Assembly: GCA_013399855.1 (NCBI GenBank)
Contig: VXAY01002459.1
Location: 957,455-1,021,454, forward strand
Length of the DNA: 64,000 nt
Origin: Oxyruncus cristatus
Lineage: Eukaryota > Chordata > Aves > Passeriformes > Cotingidae
Reading direction: 5' to 3'
Shown: one piece after another, positions 44,201 to 59,200 of the stretch
Layout of the letters: the number at the start of each line of letters is the position of its first letter
Numbering within the stretch: the stretch's first letter is position 1
The notes under the pieces: model-generated
Told to the model about the DNA's origin: nothing
What the model saw: the letters and a program-made list of their open reading frames with translations, nothing else
Database searches by the model: none
Translations under genes and position numbers: made by a program

Positions 44201-47200
44201 ATACATGTAAACAGGATTTTATAAAATTGGGATTACATCTGGAACAAGAATTACGAGCAGTGCTATTCTGAACAGCCATATATTTGTAGCTATTGCTCTC
44301 TAAAGGATTCACTTCTCCTATGTTCCAGCTTTAAATTGTTCCTGTTAAACTTAAAATTTTGGAGGGTTTTGTAAGCTATCCTTATAATTCTGTATTTACC
44401 ATTGCAACTCAGTTTAAAGTTTAAAATTTCTTACCGTAATCTGGCTCTGCTCTGTCTCCTAATTCTTTCTCTAAGACATTATCTGTTAAATCAATATTTG
44501 AAATCAATTGTTGAAGAATTCAATATATGTGCAATAAGACAGACGTTTTCATTATTTTGCATGCAGTATCATAGAAATAGATACATTTCCCCCAAACGAT
44601 AATTGCTTAACTCTTCAGCATTTCATCTTCTTACCAAAGTATTTGCAAACTAGCTTCAAATCACTTCTACTTCATACTTTTTACTCCTTAGAAGAGGGCT
44701 ATAGTTTATTCTAGTTCCAGCTCTTGGTGTCCTCTGTTAGACTACTGAATGAACCACTAAATACTTTAATTTCCTTTGTTCAATAAAACTCCTAGTATGT
44801 TCAAAGTTTTATTTGTGCAGACAATCCTAACACAATATAAAATCTAAGTGTTCTTGATTAGCACTTAAATCTTACTCACATTTTCAAAGTAATGCTTACA
44901 GAATATTGTCCGCAAAGCAAAACTAAGCAGCACAAGTTTGGGAGGTTAAATGGCAGCTTCATGTAGTTTGGGTTTGCAGGAGGCAGCCCTAAAATCCAAA
45001 TCATGGGTAGTGACTTCTAATAAAATCTCATAAGGAACTGAAATCACTAAAAGAGGAATGGTATCTTACTTCTTGTAACACACCAGAAACTGGAAAACAA
45101 ATTTATGGCTTTGATCTGCATTGCAGAGGCTTGTAAATTTACTTATGGTTATTGTTACAACCAAGAGTTCATAAAGATCACAGAATTAGTTACCTCATAT
45201 AGAGAATAGGGGTGGAATCTGCATGATAGTTTCAACACCATTCCTTTATCACAAGATTATACTAACTTAATAAGTGCTATGAGCCTGCAGTTCTGAGTGT
45301 CTTGATAAACACAAACTGCTGGGAGAAATCCAAGCAGCAATACAGCCTACTAGAAAAGAAATTTCACCTACTCTGGTTAAAAATAGCTACATCTGACCAC
45401 ATATAAAGAAAGATACCAAAATACCCCAAAGAACTGAGTTCTCTCCCTAGACAGCAGAAGAGCAGGTTTTAATTTGATTGCATAATCAAACATACAGGAG
45501 GTGGACAGAAACTCAATGTGGTTGCAATTACCAACCTATAATCAAATTTAAGATTGCTGAATGATCAATATGATCTAAAGCCAGTAAATTCTGTCAAGGA
45601 AAGCACTATAAAAAGGGCTTAGAAAAATGAAAGTGGCCACCAGAAATGTAGTTGCTGCTTGACTAAGACTGCCTAGTGAGCAGTGCCCTGAACTTGCTGC
45701 TGATACAATTAGGTTCAACTTCATCACAGTCACCTACAACCTGTTTTGGCCTGTGACTGGTATCATACACCATATACACAGAAACGGTGGTGAAAAACAA
45801 CATACTTGGATAACAAACTGAAATTCAATATCCGTGTGGCACTTGAATACTCCTGCTAAAATGGATGTATTTTGTATTGCAAATAGCTGACGCTGAAGCT
45901 TTTACGGTGATTTGGGGGGGAAAAAAAAGGTCATTTGTAAGATCTCAGTTTGAGATGGAAAACGTAATTTTCTTACAAACATTGCAGTACTTTCTTCAGG
46001 CAGTGAAAGAAATGTCATATACCTATTTATATACATTTATGCATCCACTCCTTTACTCCATGTGACAGAAAAATGCATTTCTGGAGAACAGTCTGGTTTG
46101 CTAAAGAGCACAATTCCAAAATAAATAGCTACAATTCAATAGTACTGTATTTAGCTACATAACAATGTCAGTCCTAACAATTATCTATCTACATATTGTT
46201 TGCCTTATTATACACTAGTAACCTATTTCTACATGGTGAAAAATATAAATGCATTTTCATTGCCACTTATCACTTTGTTTTCTGCCAATCCAAAACACCT
46301 GGCATTTTTTTCCAATGGTGAAAACAATAGAAAAAAAACCCAATTCTTTATCACATTTCAACAAGAATGGTAAGTACTTCACTATTAGAGAATCATTATT
46401 TCACTTCAATTTTTTTTAAGACAAAATATACTTGAAAATTGAACCTTTTTAATCAAATGTGAACTTTCTGACATAAAAATGTGATTCTAATGACATAAAA
46501 TCTTTTTATTATATTATTTAAAATAATTGTGCTCAGTTGTAAAAGTGATAAAAATGTGTATGTCACATTTCCTTGAAGGGCCTATGATAGATAAAGATAA
46601 CTGATCATCATAAACTAATAACTTTAAAAGCAGAAACAGATTTTGAGGGTGGGGCTAAAATGTGTGGGTATACCAAGCCTTCCAAACTTTTAATATTTGC
46701 TTGCAATATCAATTGCCATTAATATCCTCATTAAGAGACTAGAGAGCCAAAAAGCTATCTCCCAAAGTCAGAGGAAGAAAATAGTCTGATTCTCTACAGA
46801 CAGACAGATCTGTACAAAGAGAGTGATTATGGCTTGAACGTGAGCATCAAGAAAGCAGATAGAAAACTGCAGAACTGTAGGACAAATAGTTAAGAGTAGG
46901 ATTTCACAGAATGGCTTGGGTTGGAAGGGACCTTGAAGATCATCTCATTCCAGGGAGACCTCCCTCTAAACCAGGTTGCTCAGAGCTCCACCCAGCCTGG
47001 CCTTGAACACTTCCAGGGATGGGACAGCCACAGCTTCTCTGGGAAACCTGTTCCAGTGCCTCATCACCTCCAAAGCAAAGAACTTCCCGCTAATATCTTA
47101 TGTAAACCTACTCTGTCACTTTGAAGACACTCCTCCTTGTTCTGTCACTACAGGTCCCTGTAAATAGTCTCTCTCCATCTTCCCTGTAGGCTCCCTTCAG

Positions 47201-50200
47201 GTACTGAAAGGCCACAATTAGATCACCCCAGACCTTTCTCTTTTCCAGGCTGAACAATCCCAGTTCTCTCAGCCTTTCCTCACAGCAGAGGGGCTCCATC
47301 CCTCTGATCACCTTGGTGGCCTCCTCTGGACTTGCTCCAACAGTTCCATGTCCTTCCTGTGCTGGGACCCCAGAGCTGGAGGCAGCACTGCAGGTGGGGT
47401 CTCACCAGAGCAGAGCAGAGGGGCAGAATCCCCTCCCTGCCCTGCTGCCCACACTACTTGGGATGCAGCCCAGGACATGGGGGGTTTCTGAGCTCCCAGT
47501 GCACATGGCTGGGTCATGTCCAGCCTCTCACCCACCAGCACCCCCAAGTCCTTCTCAGCAGGGCGGCTCTGGATCTGTTCACCCCCCAGCCTGGATTGGT
47601 ACAAGGGTTGCCCCAACCCAGGTACAGCACCTTAGACTTGGCCTTGTTAAACCTCATGACATTTCCATTGGTCCACTTTTCAAGCTTTCATTAATTCATT
47701 AATGAAATTAATGCATGATTTCATACACATTCTGACTTTCAGTTTAGTTTTTGATAAACAGACACAGCATAGATTATTTGAAAATATTTGTATGATCCTG
47801 CTGCAAACCATGTTTTCATTCACTGTAAGTACCACTAAGAGTAGAAAGTGTTACAGGCTCAAACTTGAAAGTTTATTTATTTTTCACATCTTTTCTATTT
47901 TTGCATGAAGTTCTGGTTTATAGTTCATGTTTCCTCTACTGACATATACAGAACTTATGTCATGTCTGAAAGTACAGCCAAATTGCCTAAAATCTGGCTT
48001 TTCCTGTCACCATCTCAACTAGCATGCATCTGCTTTTCATATCTGAAGTTTACATGCATGAATGCAGAATTTTTTTTCCTACTGTTCTGGACTTCCTTCT
48101 TCAAGCCAAAACTTTTTGAAACAACCATCACACATAACTTAATATAAAACAGCAGGTCTGCAACTACAAGGACAGCGTATTTTTTTCCAGTAGGACCAAG
48201 AGATGTCTTGGTCATTCTACTCAATAGCGAGCGAGGAAAGTAGAAAATGGCCACTTAAAACACTTCATGGAGAAGAAAATAACCAGGGAGTGAATTAATC
48301 AATCAAACCTGGGAATACATGAGAGTGATGATAACCTTGAAAACGTTCTTTTTGGACACAATCAGGTTCAGTTAAACTTTTTAATAAGTTCTTAAAATAA
48401 ATAATTATTATTGACATATTACATCCCTGTTAATGCCAGCTCAGCACAGACCAAAGGAACCAGTACTAAAAGCCACAAGACACTTGCAGATTCCCCTCAT
48501 AAAACTGAGACAGTTCTTTTTCTAAGGTAATGCCCCACCTCTGAAAATATAGCTAGTTTCTCCTACCTGGGGCGTATTTGCAGATAAAATTGTGCTTCAT
48601 GTTGCATCTATCATCATTCCATTGATAAAGGTATGGCCCTCCCAGACCAGGGTTTGCAGTTGGCTGATGATACATCACCACACAGGCTTCACTTCCACAG
48701 GAAGGCTCATCTGTATACCAATTTCTAGTGGTACACAAAGAAAAACTTTCAACTTTTGAAGGTAAGGTTCATCAGGATGCTAAAAAGAGTTTACATCAAT
48801 GAAGACGCATCAAACCCAGCACTCCCATCCTCAAAGATATGCTGCGTTGCCCACAGTTTCTCTGTGAAAAGAGTTTAAGGCCCAAGCTCCACTTCCCTGG
48901 ATCTTAAAGACCTGATCAGTCAAAGCACCTCTGAAGAAATAAAATCCTACCGCTCTGCTTTCCTATTTGACTCTTAACTGTCCCCTTATCCTGAGTTCTG
49001 TGAGTTGCTGCTACTCTGGCTTTCGGCTTCATCAGGAAATGAAAGGCTTTTCAGAAAGGGTAAAACCCAACCAATTCACACTAATATGCATTAAATTTAC
49101 CTGATGGCTGACTCCCTGACTCGAGGTGGCCAGAGTGTTGCAGAATTTACCTGCCTGCTTTCAGGCCACATCCTAAAGATTCTACGTGTGGTAGAACAAC
49201 CTCCAAAATCCATACAAGGACAAAGAAAATCGTAGGCTGAAGCCACATTATGCCACCCTTTCACAGCTTCAGATTCAAAACCCCAGTTGCCAGCTCTCCT
49301 TTATCTGGAGAAGTTAAGGGGAGACACTAGAACTTCCTGAGGCAGCAAGTCTTCAAGCTTCTTTCTAGAATACTTGGCTTGCTGGGCACTTCAATCCCCA
49401 TTTCTTTCCATGGAACCTTCTTAATAAGCAGTTTTACAGACTTACCTGAAGGGTGAAATACTTCCATCAGCCCACTGGTAGAGGTCGGGGCAAACACTTG
49501 ACGTGGCCAGTCCATCGCCACTCCTCCAGAGCCCGATCCAGAAGTCGCCATCAGAAATCCCGGCGCCTGACTTAGTGAGGTTTTGTAACATGTTTTCTAT
49601 CAGTTGCTGCTCAGCTTCGCTTTCCAAGCTCAGTAAAGCCCCACCATCCATCTCACAAGCTTGGCGGGCCTCCTGGAAGCCCACGCGTCTAGACAAGTCC
49701 TGGAAATAGGCTAACTTGTAACACGAACGCTTGAAGGCACCATAGCACACCTTTTGACCTGAAAAATAAAAACACGAGAGCGTTTAGGGTACAGTAATGA
49801 AGAGCAAAACTGCTAAAAAAAAAAAAAAGGGCACATGATGAATATGTTGATGGAGGCCAGGAGACTTTTTCCCCTGTCTGAAAGGATTTGTGGGGATACA
49901 CTGGCACCACTGAAATACGTTGCCCTAATTTAAATTGCAAATGTCGCACAGTTCACGGGAATCTGTGGCTTTCTTCCCAAGGCCTGTGAAACTCTCCAAA
50001 ACACTGAAGATTCCCACTAACTGCTAGAAAAAAAAACATTCCCTACTCTAATGACTGTACCATCAGGCCCCTCTGTAAGAGCCAGGATCTGTTTGGAGGG
50101 TATTTTCTCAACTATTTCCAACAAACGGACCAACTCCACTTTTATTTTGCAATCAAAGCTATTTGATTTTTAAAAAATAATGTTCAAAGTCCTCCATTTT

Positions 50201-53200
50201 AGTGGCAAGAAGTAGCTAGCAGGATTCAAAAACTGCTATCTAACCCTGAGAGGCTGTATTCACAAGGAACTCATCCTGTGATGTGAAGCTACTCTTCACT
50301 GTAATGTGCGTAAGTACAACATGCAAGGGTGTGTGGAAGGAGAGTGTCTACTTCTTTAGGATATGAGGTCAATGAATTTTTCAGTGCAAAAAGGAATAAT
50401 AATAATAAAAGGAACACAATACACAAACACAGACTTGACAGCAAAATGTAATGGAGAAGAAAATGAAGGAAAAAAGAAAACTTGTCAGACAAAAATTTGT
50501 GAGGTATCAAGAAACCGCAGGGAAACAGGACTTTGCAACAAAGGGTTTGGGAATGGGGAGGAATATATCCTGCCTGCACAGCACTGGAATATCTGCTCAG
50601 CTTTCCTACTGGTTGAACCATCAAGGGGAAAAGCTGCAGCCACATCCTTCAGCTCAGAGAGAAGACCTGGGTACCACGGCAGGCACGAGCAGCTAGGCAG
50701 GAGGGGGTACAAGGACTGGAGGTGCTCGAGGAGGTGGCCACTCTCTAAACATGCCTTACCACACCCAACAGAAACTCCAGATATTAGCAGATACCTCAGT
50801 GCCATCCAGATCTCACAGAGAAACCCCATGATGCTTTCAAAAAGCACTAGATCTACTGCATTCGTACCACTTTTCCTTTGACCTTCAGAATTATGTCTGT
50901 GGAAAGGATCAAAAGCCCAATGAAGAGAAACACTAATTCCTTCCAGTTCTGTGGCTAAGAAAGACACGTGCCTTTTTCAAGAAAAAGAAAAATAATTATC
51001 TTCAACTACTGAGATTCTCTAGAGTTTTTACAACAAGATGAGAAATTAACACACTCCCAGATCAGCTGCAATTGAACTCCAGTATGTTCATTTTGGGACA
51101 TGAGAAGGCTTCTTAATATAACCATCTTTTAGAAAAACAAACAAACAATTTTTTCCAGTATGGAAATTTATCATTGAAGAAGGAAAGCAGGAGAGGTCAT
51201 TTTGATAGGTAAAAAATTACTGCAGGAAATAAAGCAATAAAAACTACCAGATATTATCTAGATTGTTTAGAAATCAACAAATTTCATCATTTGATTGCAT
51301 AATTTGGCAAGGATAGTATTTCATTGTACCATGCCAGATTTGCATTAGAAAATTTTGTATTTAGTCCCATTCTTAAGCAAACGCTTTGGCTTTACCTTTG
51401 AACAGGATTTATCCTGTTTTACCTTAAAAAGATATTGTAATTTGTCAATGGAAAACAGCAACGTCATTCTATAAATTAAGTTGCACTGTAGCTTTTTAAG
51501 CCAGTGTTTAGAAAAACACAAGGAATAAACACAGAAGTAAACAGAAAAGCCTAAAAGCTATAATAAAGTTTATTCTTCTTGCTTTAGTATTGTTTCTTTT
51601 TTTTTATTGAATAAGTAGTATAATTCCCATAACAGATTGCTGACAACACAAGAGCTGACTGAAGACATCTCTGTATGAGCAGAGTGCACAATTTCAAGAA
51701 CTTGAAGAGAATAAGCAGACTGTATCAAAGCTGCACTAATAATGGAACATAAAAACAGGAATAGCTCTTGACTTTTAGTGAAATCTGAAAATAACTCTTA
51801 TTTTTGGGGATCATTTTTGTTGTGGAAAGCTAAATTACGGGGGCAGTAGGGTTATACTATGCTTAGCTTTCTAGGGTTTCAAAAAAAACCAAAACAAAAC
51901 AACAAAAAAAACAACCAACCAAAAAAAAACCTCTGAAAACTTCTCTTTATGAAACCCTAATAAAGTTCATCTGGGAGAAGAACTGTCAGTAAGACAAGTA
52001 TCTTTGTAGTCTCATTCTTATTTGGCAGACCGACTTCCAAAAACTCAATTATTTATCAATAGTTAATCTACAAAAAAATTACAGGAACAGTTCAATAAAA
52101 AGGACAAGCTTGTTCCACAGATATCCATGGAAAAATCTAGGCTCCAAGATCAGGAAGAAAGCACCTATTTGGACTTTGCCTGATAACATCCTAACAACAC
52201 TATGTCCCAATTCCCCTCCTGCCATTTCCATTTACTCATGCAGGTTAAGAGCCTTGCTATCAATCCATGCAGTAAGAGCCACAGTCCTGGCTGGGAAATG
52301 GTGCTGAAGAACCAAAGGGCAGACCCTTAGATAGAGAGGCATGTAAAATAATGGGCTTCTCTATAAGACTTCTTTGAATAGAAGAAAAAAATGCCCCTGT
52401 TATCAAAGTAAAATGATAACTAACTGCTCAGAAGTGGGCAGTGCAAGAATGAAAGCTGTGTGTGAAATCCCAGCTCATTCCCTTCACCTGTAATACTGCA
52501 ATTCAAGTTTTGTTAACATGATCAATTTTTCCCAGGAGCTCTGTCTCACTGACAGGATCAAGTGCACAGGGAAGGAGGAGCTGATCAACATTTTGACCCT
52601 CACCACTGAGTGAGTGACAATGGCTTATTGCCAGAGTACACATATGGATATAACAGCTCAAACATCCAAAGGCTAGCACTGAATCATGTGGGACACAAAT
52701 CACTTACAAGGAAAAGTGACCACACCTTTCCCTCTAGCTCAAGCTTGGATTCAAAGCATTAATTCAAGATCTCTATGTAAATTTAGGGAGAGTTCTTTGT
52801 TCATGGTCTTGCCTTTTTTTCTTTTTCCAGACAATTTTTAGAAATAAGTTCTTCCATGATTCTTTACATACTGTGCACATACTCCCCCTTGATACCAAGT
52901 AGTAAGTTACAAGCAAATTCAGCAATCAAAATATTCCAGTCGCAGTTTCAGTCATGCAGGAATGTTCAATCCAAATGAGTGAGCTGACCACTGCGGATCT
53001 CAGTTCCCATGCCATGCCTCCCTTTCACGGGAAAATACTTTGCTTTCCATCTATAATACACATATCCAGTCCCCTGCATGTTTCTCGGGTGGTTGAAGTG
53101 TCCCCCCCCATCACTCTCTGGTCTCATGCACAGTCTCTGCTCCTCTGTGGCTCTCCAAAAACCTGATTAAAATGACCTTCCTAGCAGGACAAATTGGTCC

Positions 53201-56200
53201 TTGCCAGCTACCAGACCAAACTTCTTTGGGGTATTCATCTCCAGTCAGCTGCTGCACAGAGTCATGCTGCTTAACAAAATCATTTAGGTTGGAAGAGACC
53301 TTTAAGATCATTGAGTCTTGGAGTCCTGGCAAGTGCTGTGTCTGAGCTGCTATAAGGATACCACTGTTATTGCAGATGTTTGTGCAGCATTAAATAACTC
53401 TAAAATCAAGTCTTACAAAATGAAGGAGTTGAACAAGGGAAAATTTGCATGCAATTCAACTCCTAAATTCCTGCTCTTTCATTTGTTGCTCTCTACACCT
53501 CTGGCAAAAGAAGTAACTTCCCCCTTAAAGGCTGATCATTTCTGCGAGAATATAGCTCTAGAAACCAACAGAGAAAACCGTAAGGAACCAAGAAATAATT
53601 GGCATTGGGACCCACAGACCCATACAACGTGAATGAAGCATGTGAGGCAGAGTAGTAAGCTTTCTGGAAGAAGCTGTGAATTTCTCTTGTTCTAGTTAAT
53701 TTAATCCCTGCATTTAGGCAGTGACCGACTCTGAATCTTTTCTTTCTTCTTTTGAAGGGGACTTTGAACTCGCTCCACTGTGGCAGATAAATGTGTTAAT
53801 GGAAATCTGCAGTTTTGCCTTAGTAGCTGGCAGATCAGTTGACATTTTAGTGCTCTTCTCGGAACACGCTGAGGTGTCAGGTTTGTAAGCTTCATTTTTT
53901 ACCACTTTCTCTCTCTACTAATTTCTGAACTACAAAGCAGAAATAATTTACCAGTGAAAAATGACAGAATGGACCACATTGTACAGCAGACAAAATAAGT
54001 ATGGAAACATTAACTATGCATTCTTTTACCTTACACTAACATCTTTGCAGCAGACAGGACTCCACAGTTAATTTTAAAGCAACATTTTTGCTATTTTAGC
54101 TGTATAAATTCAATTCCAATTTTTGTCACAATTGAATAGAAAATAGATTTGTAAGCAAGACTACTGGAATGAATCACATTAAGATACTATGCATTATGAA
54201 TAGAAAGAGGCAAGTTAGGCATTTATAACCTCTCCAAAAGATCTGCCCTGTGATACTTGAGGGATTAAAAAAAACATGAAAGAAAACATTGTGCCACCAC
54301 ATGGTATCCAGAAAGAAAAAAAGAAAAGCATGTTATTGTATTTGATCCTCCTTTCAGCATTAGAGTCTTTTCCCCTACAAACACCCAGGTAAATTAAGGT
54401 TTCAACCAACCCTATCTGACTATCTGCAGATGTGAAGGTGGAGTGCTTATAGCCTTCCTGTCACAAAGCATTTCAGAAGAGCCTTCCCTCACCCAAGCAG
54501 AACACCGCTGTGGTTACCAGATCATGGCACTAAGTGCCAAATCCAGTCTCATCTTAAAAACCTCCAGGGACGGTGAATCCACCACCTCCCTGGGCAGCCC
54601 ATTCCAATGGCTGATTACTTTCTCTGTAAAAAATTTCTTTCTAATATCCCATCCACAAGGACCAATTTTCAAATTTGAGTGTCACATAGCAGCACCATAG
54701 TGCAATGTTTTGATCTCAACATTAGAACAAGAGATAGCTTTTAATTAAACTACTCATTAAAACATTTCTGTAAGGAAAAAAGAGAAGGAGAAACAAGCAA
54801 ATTCTTAGCTGGTATTTCAATCAATTATTTCTCTATTTAGTTTTAATAGTTATGTTTCATTAAACAGAAATAATAGGTTCCTTGATTTCTGCCATGACAG
54901 AAGTTATAGTGTCATGACAAAGTGTCATTTAGAAGCAAAACTGCTGACCAAATACCCAGGTCAAAGACTCCACTTCCCTAAGAGCATCAGGATTTGTACA
55001 AACTGAACCTCCATGGGCCCATGACGGGTACAAAGATTTTGAGTAACACACGTTGCTTAGCTGGAGTCTTTGAAGATACGGGGTAGAAGACAAGCTCCCT
55101 GCCGGCAAATCCCACCCCTCTTCCTCTTGAACCTCACAAATTAACCTAAAATCCAGGGTCCCTTACCATTAGCATCTACCTAGCCACTGCATGTGCACAA
55201 CACATGTGAGGAGAGACAAAAAGGAATGCACAAAGCCTGAGGTAGTAAAGTCCATTGTGTTTTCATACTGTGACTTTTTCTTCACAAGATAGTGGATTAA
55301 GCAAAGAACCTAGAAGAATACTTGGTAGAAAGGAACTTGAAATATTTAACACCAACCAGAACAGAACGATGCTGATGGAAACCTCTGAAAATAAAGTGAC
55401 AAAATAAAGACATAAGATTGTAAGCGAAAGTAATAATGAAATAGCAAAACAGAATTTTATGTAAATTAACTAAAATATTCCACTGGCTAGAAATATATTT
55501 CTCTGTTTGTGTTATGAAGACTAGTCTTGGTCTCAAGCTTGCACAAGCACAGTGACCTCAGGGGTTGGGTAACACCGGGCACAATTTGTGTTCACCTGTC
55601 CCCGAGTCACAGGGCACTCCATGCCAAGTCCCAGTAATGCACTTCAAAATGTGGCCAGTAAGGGCCTGAAAGATATTAAATTTCTCTAATCACATTTTGG
55701 TTCAAAGCTGATGCATCTTGTCAAATGATCTTCGTATCATCCAGCCAGATTTTGACTGGGTTCAGCTGCTGGTCATGTTTTGCTATATTATGTTACTGCT
55801 GTGGATGTTTTACTGCATCATATTTGTGTCCATTCACTGAATTTGATTGATGGTTCATATTACTTTAAAAAAAATACTGTGATAACATTTCCTAATTACA
55901 TTCTCTCTTCATTTAGGATAAAGGCAAACTGCCATCTTCTCTCAAAAAGTTTGTAACACTAAGACACGTTCTCTAGCTGAGTCACTATTCAAACCTCTGA
56001 TGTTTCTCAGCTAACACTTCTGAGCTGCTTAAGGAATTCTGTGTGCTCTTAAATTTGCCATTTGAATACCAACTCCTGTACAGATCACACACCAGCCTGT
56101 ATCCATATTAATATCTTCATAGCTATCTCTTCCATACCTTAGTAGGTATTTTTTCCTCTCACCCTCCTAATAACCAAGTCTGCAAAGAGAAGACACATTC

Positions 56201-59200
56201 ATTGCTGATTTATACTTCTGGATTAAGGGTTATGCATAATTGTCATGATACATTTTTTTTGTAAGTGATTTTTCTAATGTGAAAATTTTTCAAAGGTTCC
56301 AAGTCTTTTTTAATGGCTTATATAAAATACCTGAGGGTCATATTTGCCTATCCAGTAGCTGTACTTCAAGTAGACATGTGTACAGGGAGACACTTTGTAT
56401 GCATCATATCAGAGTCATGAGCACGTAGACAATATCTAAGGTGGTTTACTGGAGGCTGGCCCCAACCTCTCAAGCAAAACTCATCTATTGGTCAGACTTC
56501 TTACAATATATCTTATAATGGAGTCCCTTTCCTGCTAAATTCTTGGCCATTAACATGTAAAAGTTATAGATGTATAGACAGCATGCATAAAATGATCACT
56601 AAAAGGCAAATTCTTTCTCAGACCCAGGCCAAATCTCTCTTTATCCATTAACCAACCCATATCTTCATAGAATCATAGAATCAGATGGGTTGGAAAGGAC
56701 CTCAGAGATCATCAAGTCCAACCCTTGATCCAACCCCACTGTGGTTACTAGACTATGGCATTAAGTGCCACGTCCAGCCTCGTCTTGAAAACCTCCAGGG
56801 ATGGAGAATCTACCACTTCCCTGGGCAGCCCATTCCAATGGCTGATTACTCTCTCTGTAAAGAATTTCTTTCTGATATCTAACCTAAACCTCCCCTGGCA
56901 CAGCTTAAGGTCATGCCCTCTTGTCCTACTGCTGGTTGCCTGGGAGAAGAGACCAACCCCCACCTGGCTACAACCTCCTCTCAGGGAGTTGTAGAGAGCG
57001 ATGAGGTCTCCCCTGAGCCTTCTCTCCTCCAGGCTAAACAACCCCAGCTCCTTCAGCCTCTCCTCACAGGGCTTGTGCTCAAGTCCCTTCACCAGCCTCG
57101 TTGCTCTCCTCTGGACCTGCTCCAGCACCTCAATATCCCTCCTGAACTGAGGGGCCCAGAACTGGACACTGTCTTGTGACATAGCAAAGATGATGCCAGA
57201 GGTCCTCAGACACCAGCCAAACAGCCATCTCTAGGATTAATGCAAATCTTGCAAAGTGACAAAACAGGGACAATGGAAATTTTCAGTAAAAAGAAAGTGC
57301 TGTATTATACCATCAGTCATTTAGTACAGTTATGCAGAATAAGAAATTATGTAAGGAGCATTTGTCCCAGTCCACTCCCTATCTTCTTTATTTTCTCTTT
57401 TTTCAGTTCATTTATTGCTGAAATTGGGTTTTCAGCTGTTGACTGGTAAAGCTATTGTGTTTCTAAGCACTTTTGGGGACAAGGAGTTGACTTGTTATTT
57501 CTGAATAATAACTGTTCTCAGTAGACCCATAATAGCTACACTTTTACAAAACCAAGAAATCAGAAGGAGACAGTCCATTTGTAAAGGAGCATTAGGTAGT
57601 GCTGATTTAAATATTAAATATTATTTATCACTAACACCTGGATTTTGCCATCTGGCTGAATACAAATGCAATTAAAACTCAATCTGATAGCTTCCCTGTA
57701 TATTGCAGCAAGATTGCTCCTTGTTAAAAATATACAAATGAACACTTATGAAAGCTATTGACCTAAATATTACATTTGGGGTGGTTTGTCAAAGCCTCTA
57801 TGTGCTCAGAACCTGCATTCTTTTAGGTCTTGGGAAGATGCAAGCTAGGATCCCTTGTCCTGCAGAATATTTCTCATTGTGTTGAACCAAACACCAGGAG
57901 GATTTTTCTTTCCCAGAGTAGACTAAAAGTTTGTCTGGATTTTCAAAACCAGTGGTGTGATGTTTCAGACACAGACTTGCTCTTAAGGTACACTGGAAAC
58001 TGGAATGAAAGCTGCTATCTTCACAAAGCAGTGATGGGTTATTTTCTTTGTGAAACAAGTGAATAAACATTTATTTCTTATAGTTAGCTTCTCAATCCTG
58101 ACACACAAAGCAGGGTTCTCACACCACTGATAAAGGAGCTATAAAGTAGTAACTTGATGTCTAAATTTCATTAGAAACTAATCAACACTTCACCCTCCAT
58201 AATTACCATTGCAGGAAAACATACGATTACAATTATGTAAATCAATACAAGGTAAGTGTCTTCAGCTGGGAAATAAATATCCACTTTTATGAAAAGGTTT
58301 TAGTCACTGATTCAGGTCATAAGTCACTGTCAAAAAAGAAAAAAAAAATCTATAAAGTACTTCCCAAAAAGTATTTCTTTTTTTCCCCCCACGGTCAAAT
58401 CATTAAAGCTATGACAGCTTTCCTTTCTTCTAAGTGAAACATACCTTCATTTTGGCATCAGGTCTGTTTCAGATATATAACACATCATAAATTTAAAGCA
58501 TGTGATCCATTTAGCTTTTCCTGTAATAACAGTTTTCCTCTCTTCTGATCATGTGAACTTTACAGGTATATATCACAGGGCTGATCATGGCACACAGCCA
58601 CTTACTTCTATAAGGGGCCACTACCCAGCTGTGCTGTCCTGGGTGTTCACCCTAAGCTATTTTTCAGAGCAGGCATCATCCATTCTCATGTTTTTTCAGT
58701 GAAATTTGAATGTCTTTCTCCAAATAAATATATTTCCATGGATTTGTTGCCAAAATACCTGTAGTTGCCATAGATTTAAGTAATATGTGTGTGTGGATAC
58801 AAAATTACATTCATTTCCTTGATTCATGGACTCAAGAGTTTCCTGGGGTGGAACACCCTATGTGCATCTCAGTACAAGAGTGCAGAGTGCCTTCCTTTTG
58901 CAGCAGTTCCACAATTAAGACAAATCAACAGGCAAGTCCTTGCTCATTCACATTCTCCTAAGAAACTGGGAAAAGCCAATCCACATGGAATCTTACAATT
59001 GGTACTACAATTGGCACTTCAATAGACTAAGAGAAAAATAGTCAAATAGAGGTAAAGCATGACAGGCTAATTCTCATTACATGTACACATGCACATTTCT
59101 GTAGGGAGATTGTTGAGATGCCGAGTAGAATTCATCTCCCCAAACTTTAGTTATTCCCAGTGTACCCATCCACACCTAAACTGGCTCACTGACCTCACCG

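Noticed and set aside
45600..45625. TATA-like 'cactataaaaagggc'
   Set aside because: No gene start follows it; it is within a CHODL intron.
47313..47702. 129-codon open frame on the + strand
   Set aside because: It is the antisense of the CR1 fragment at 46905-47690.
56755..57179. Short + strand open frames
   Set aside because: Antisense of the CR1 copy at 56664-57180.
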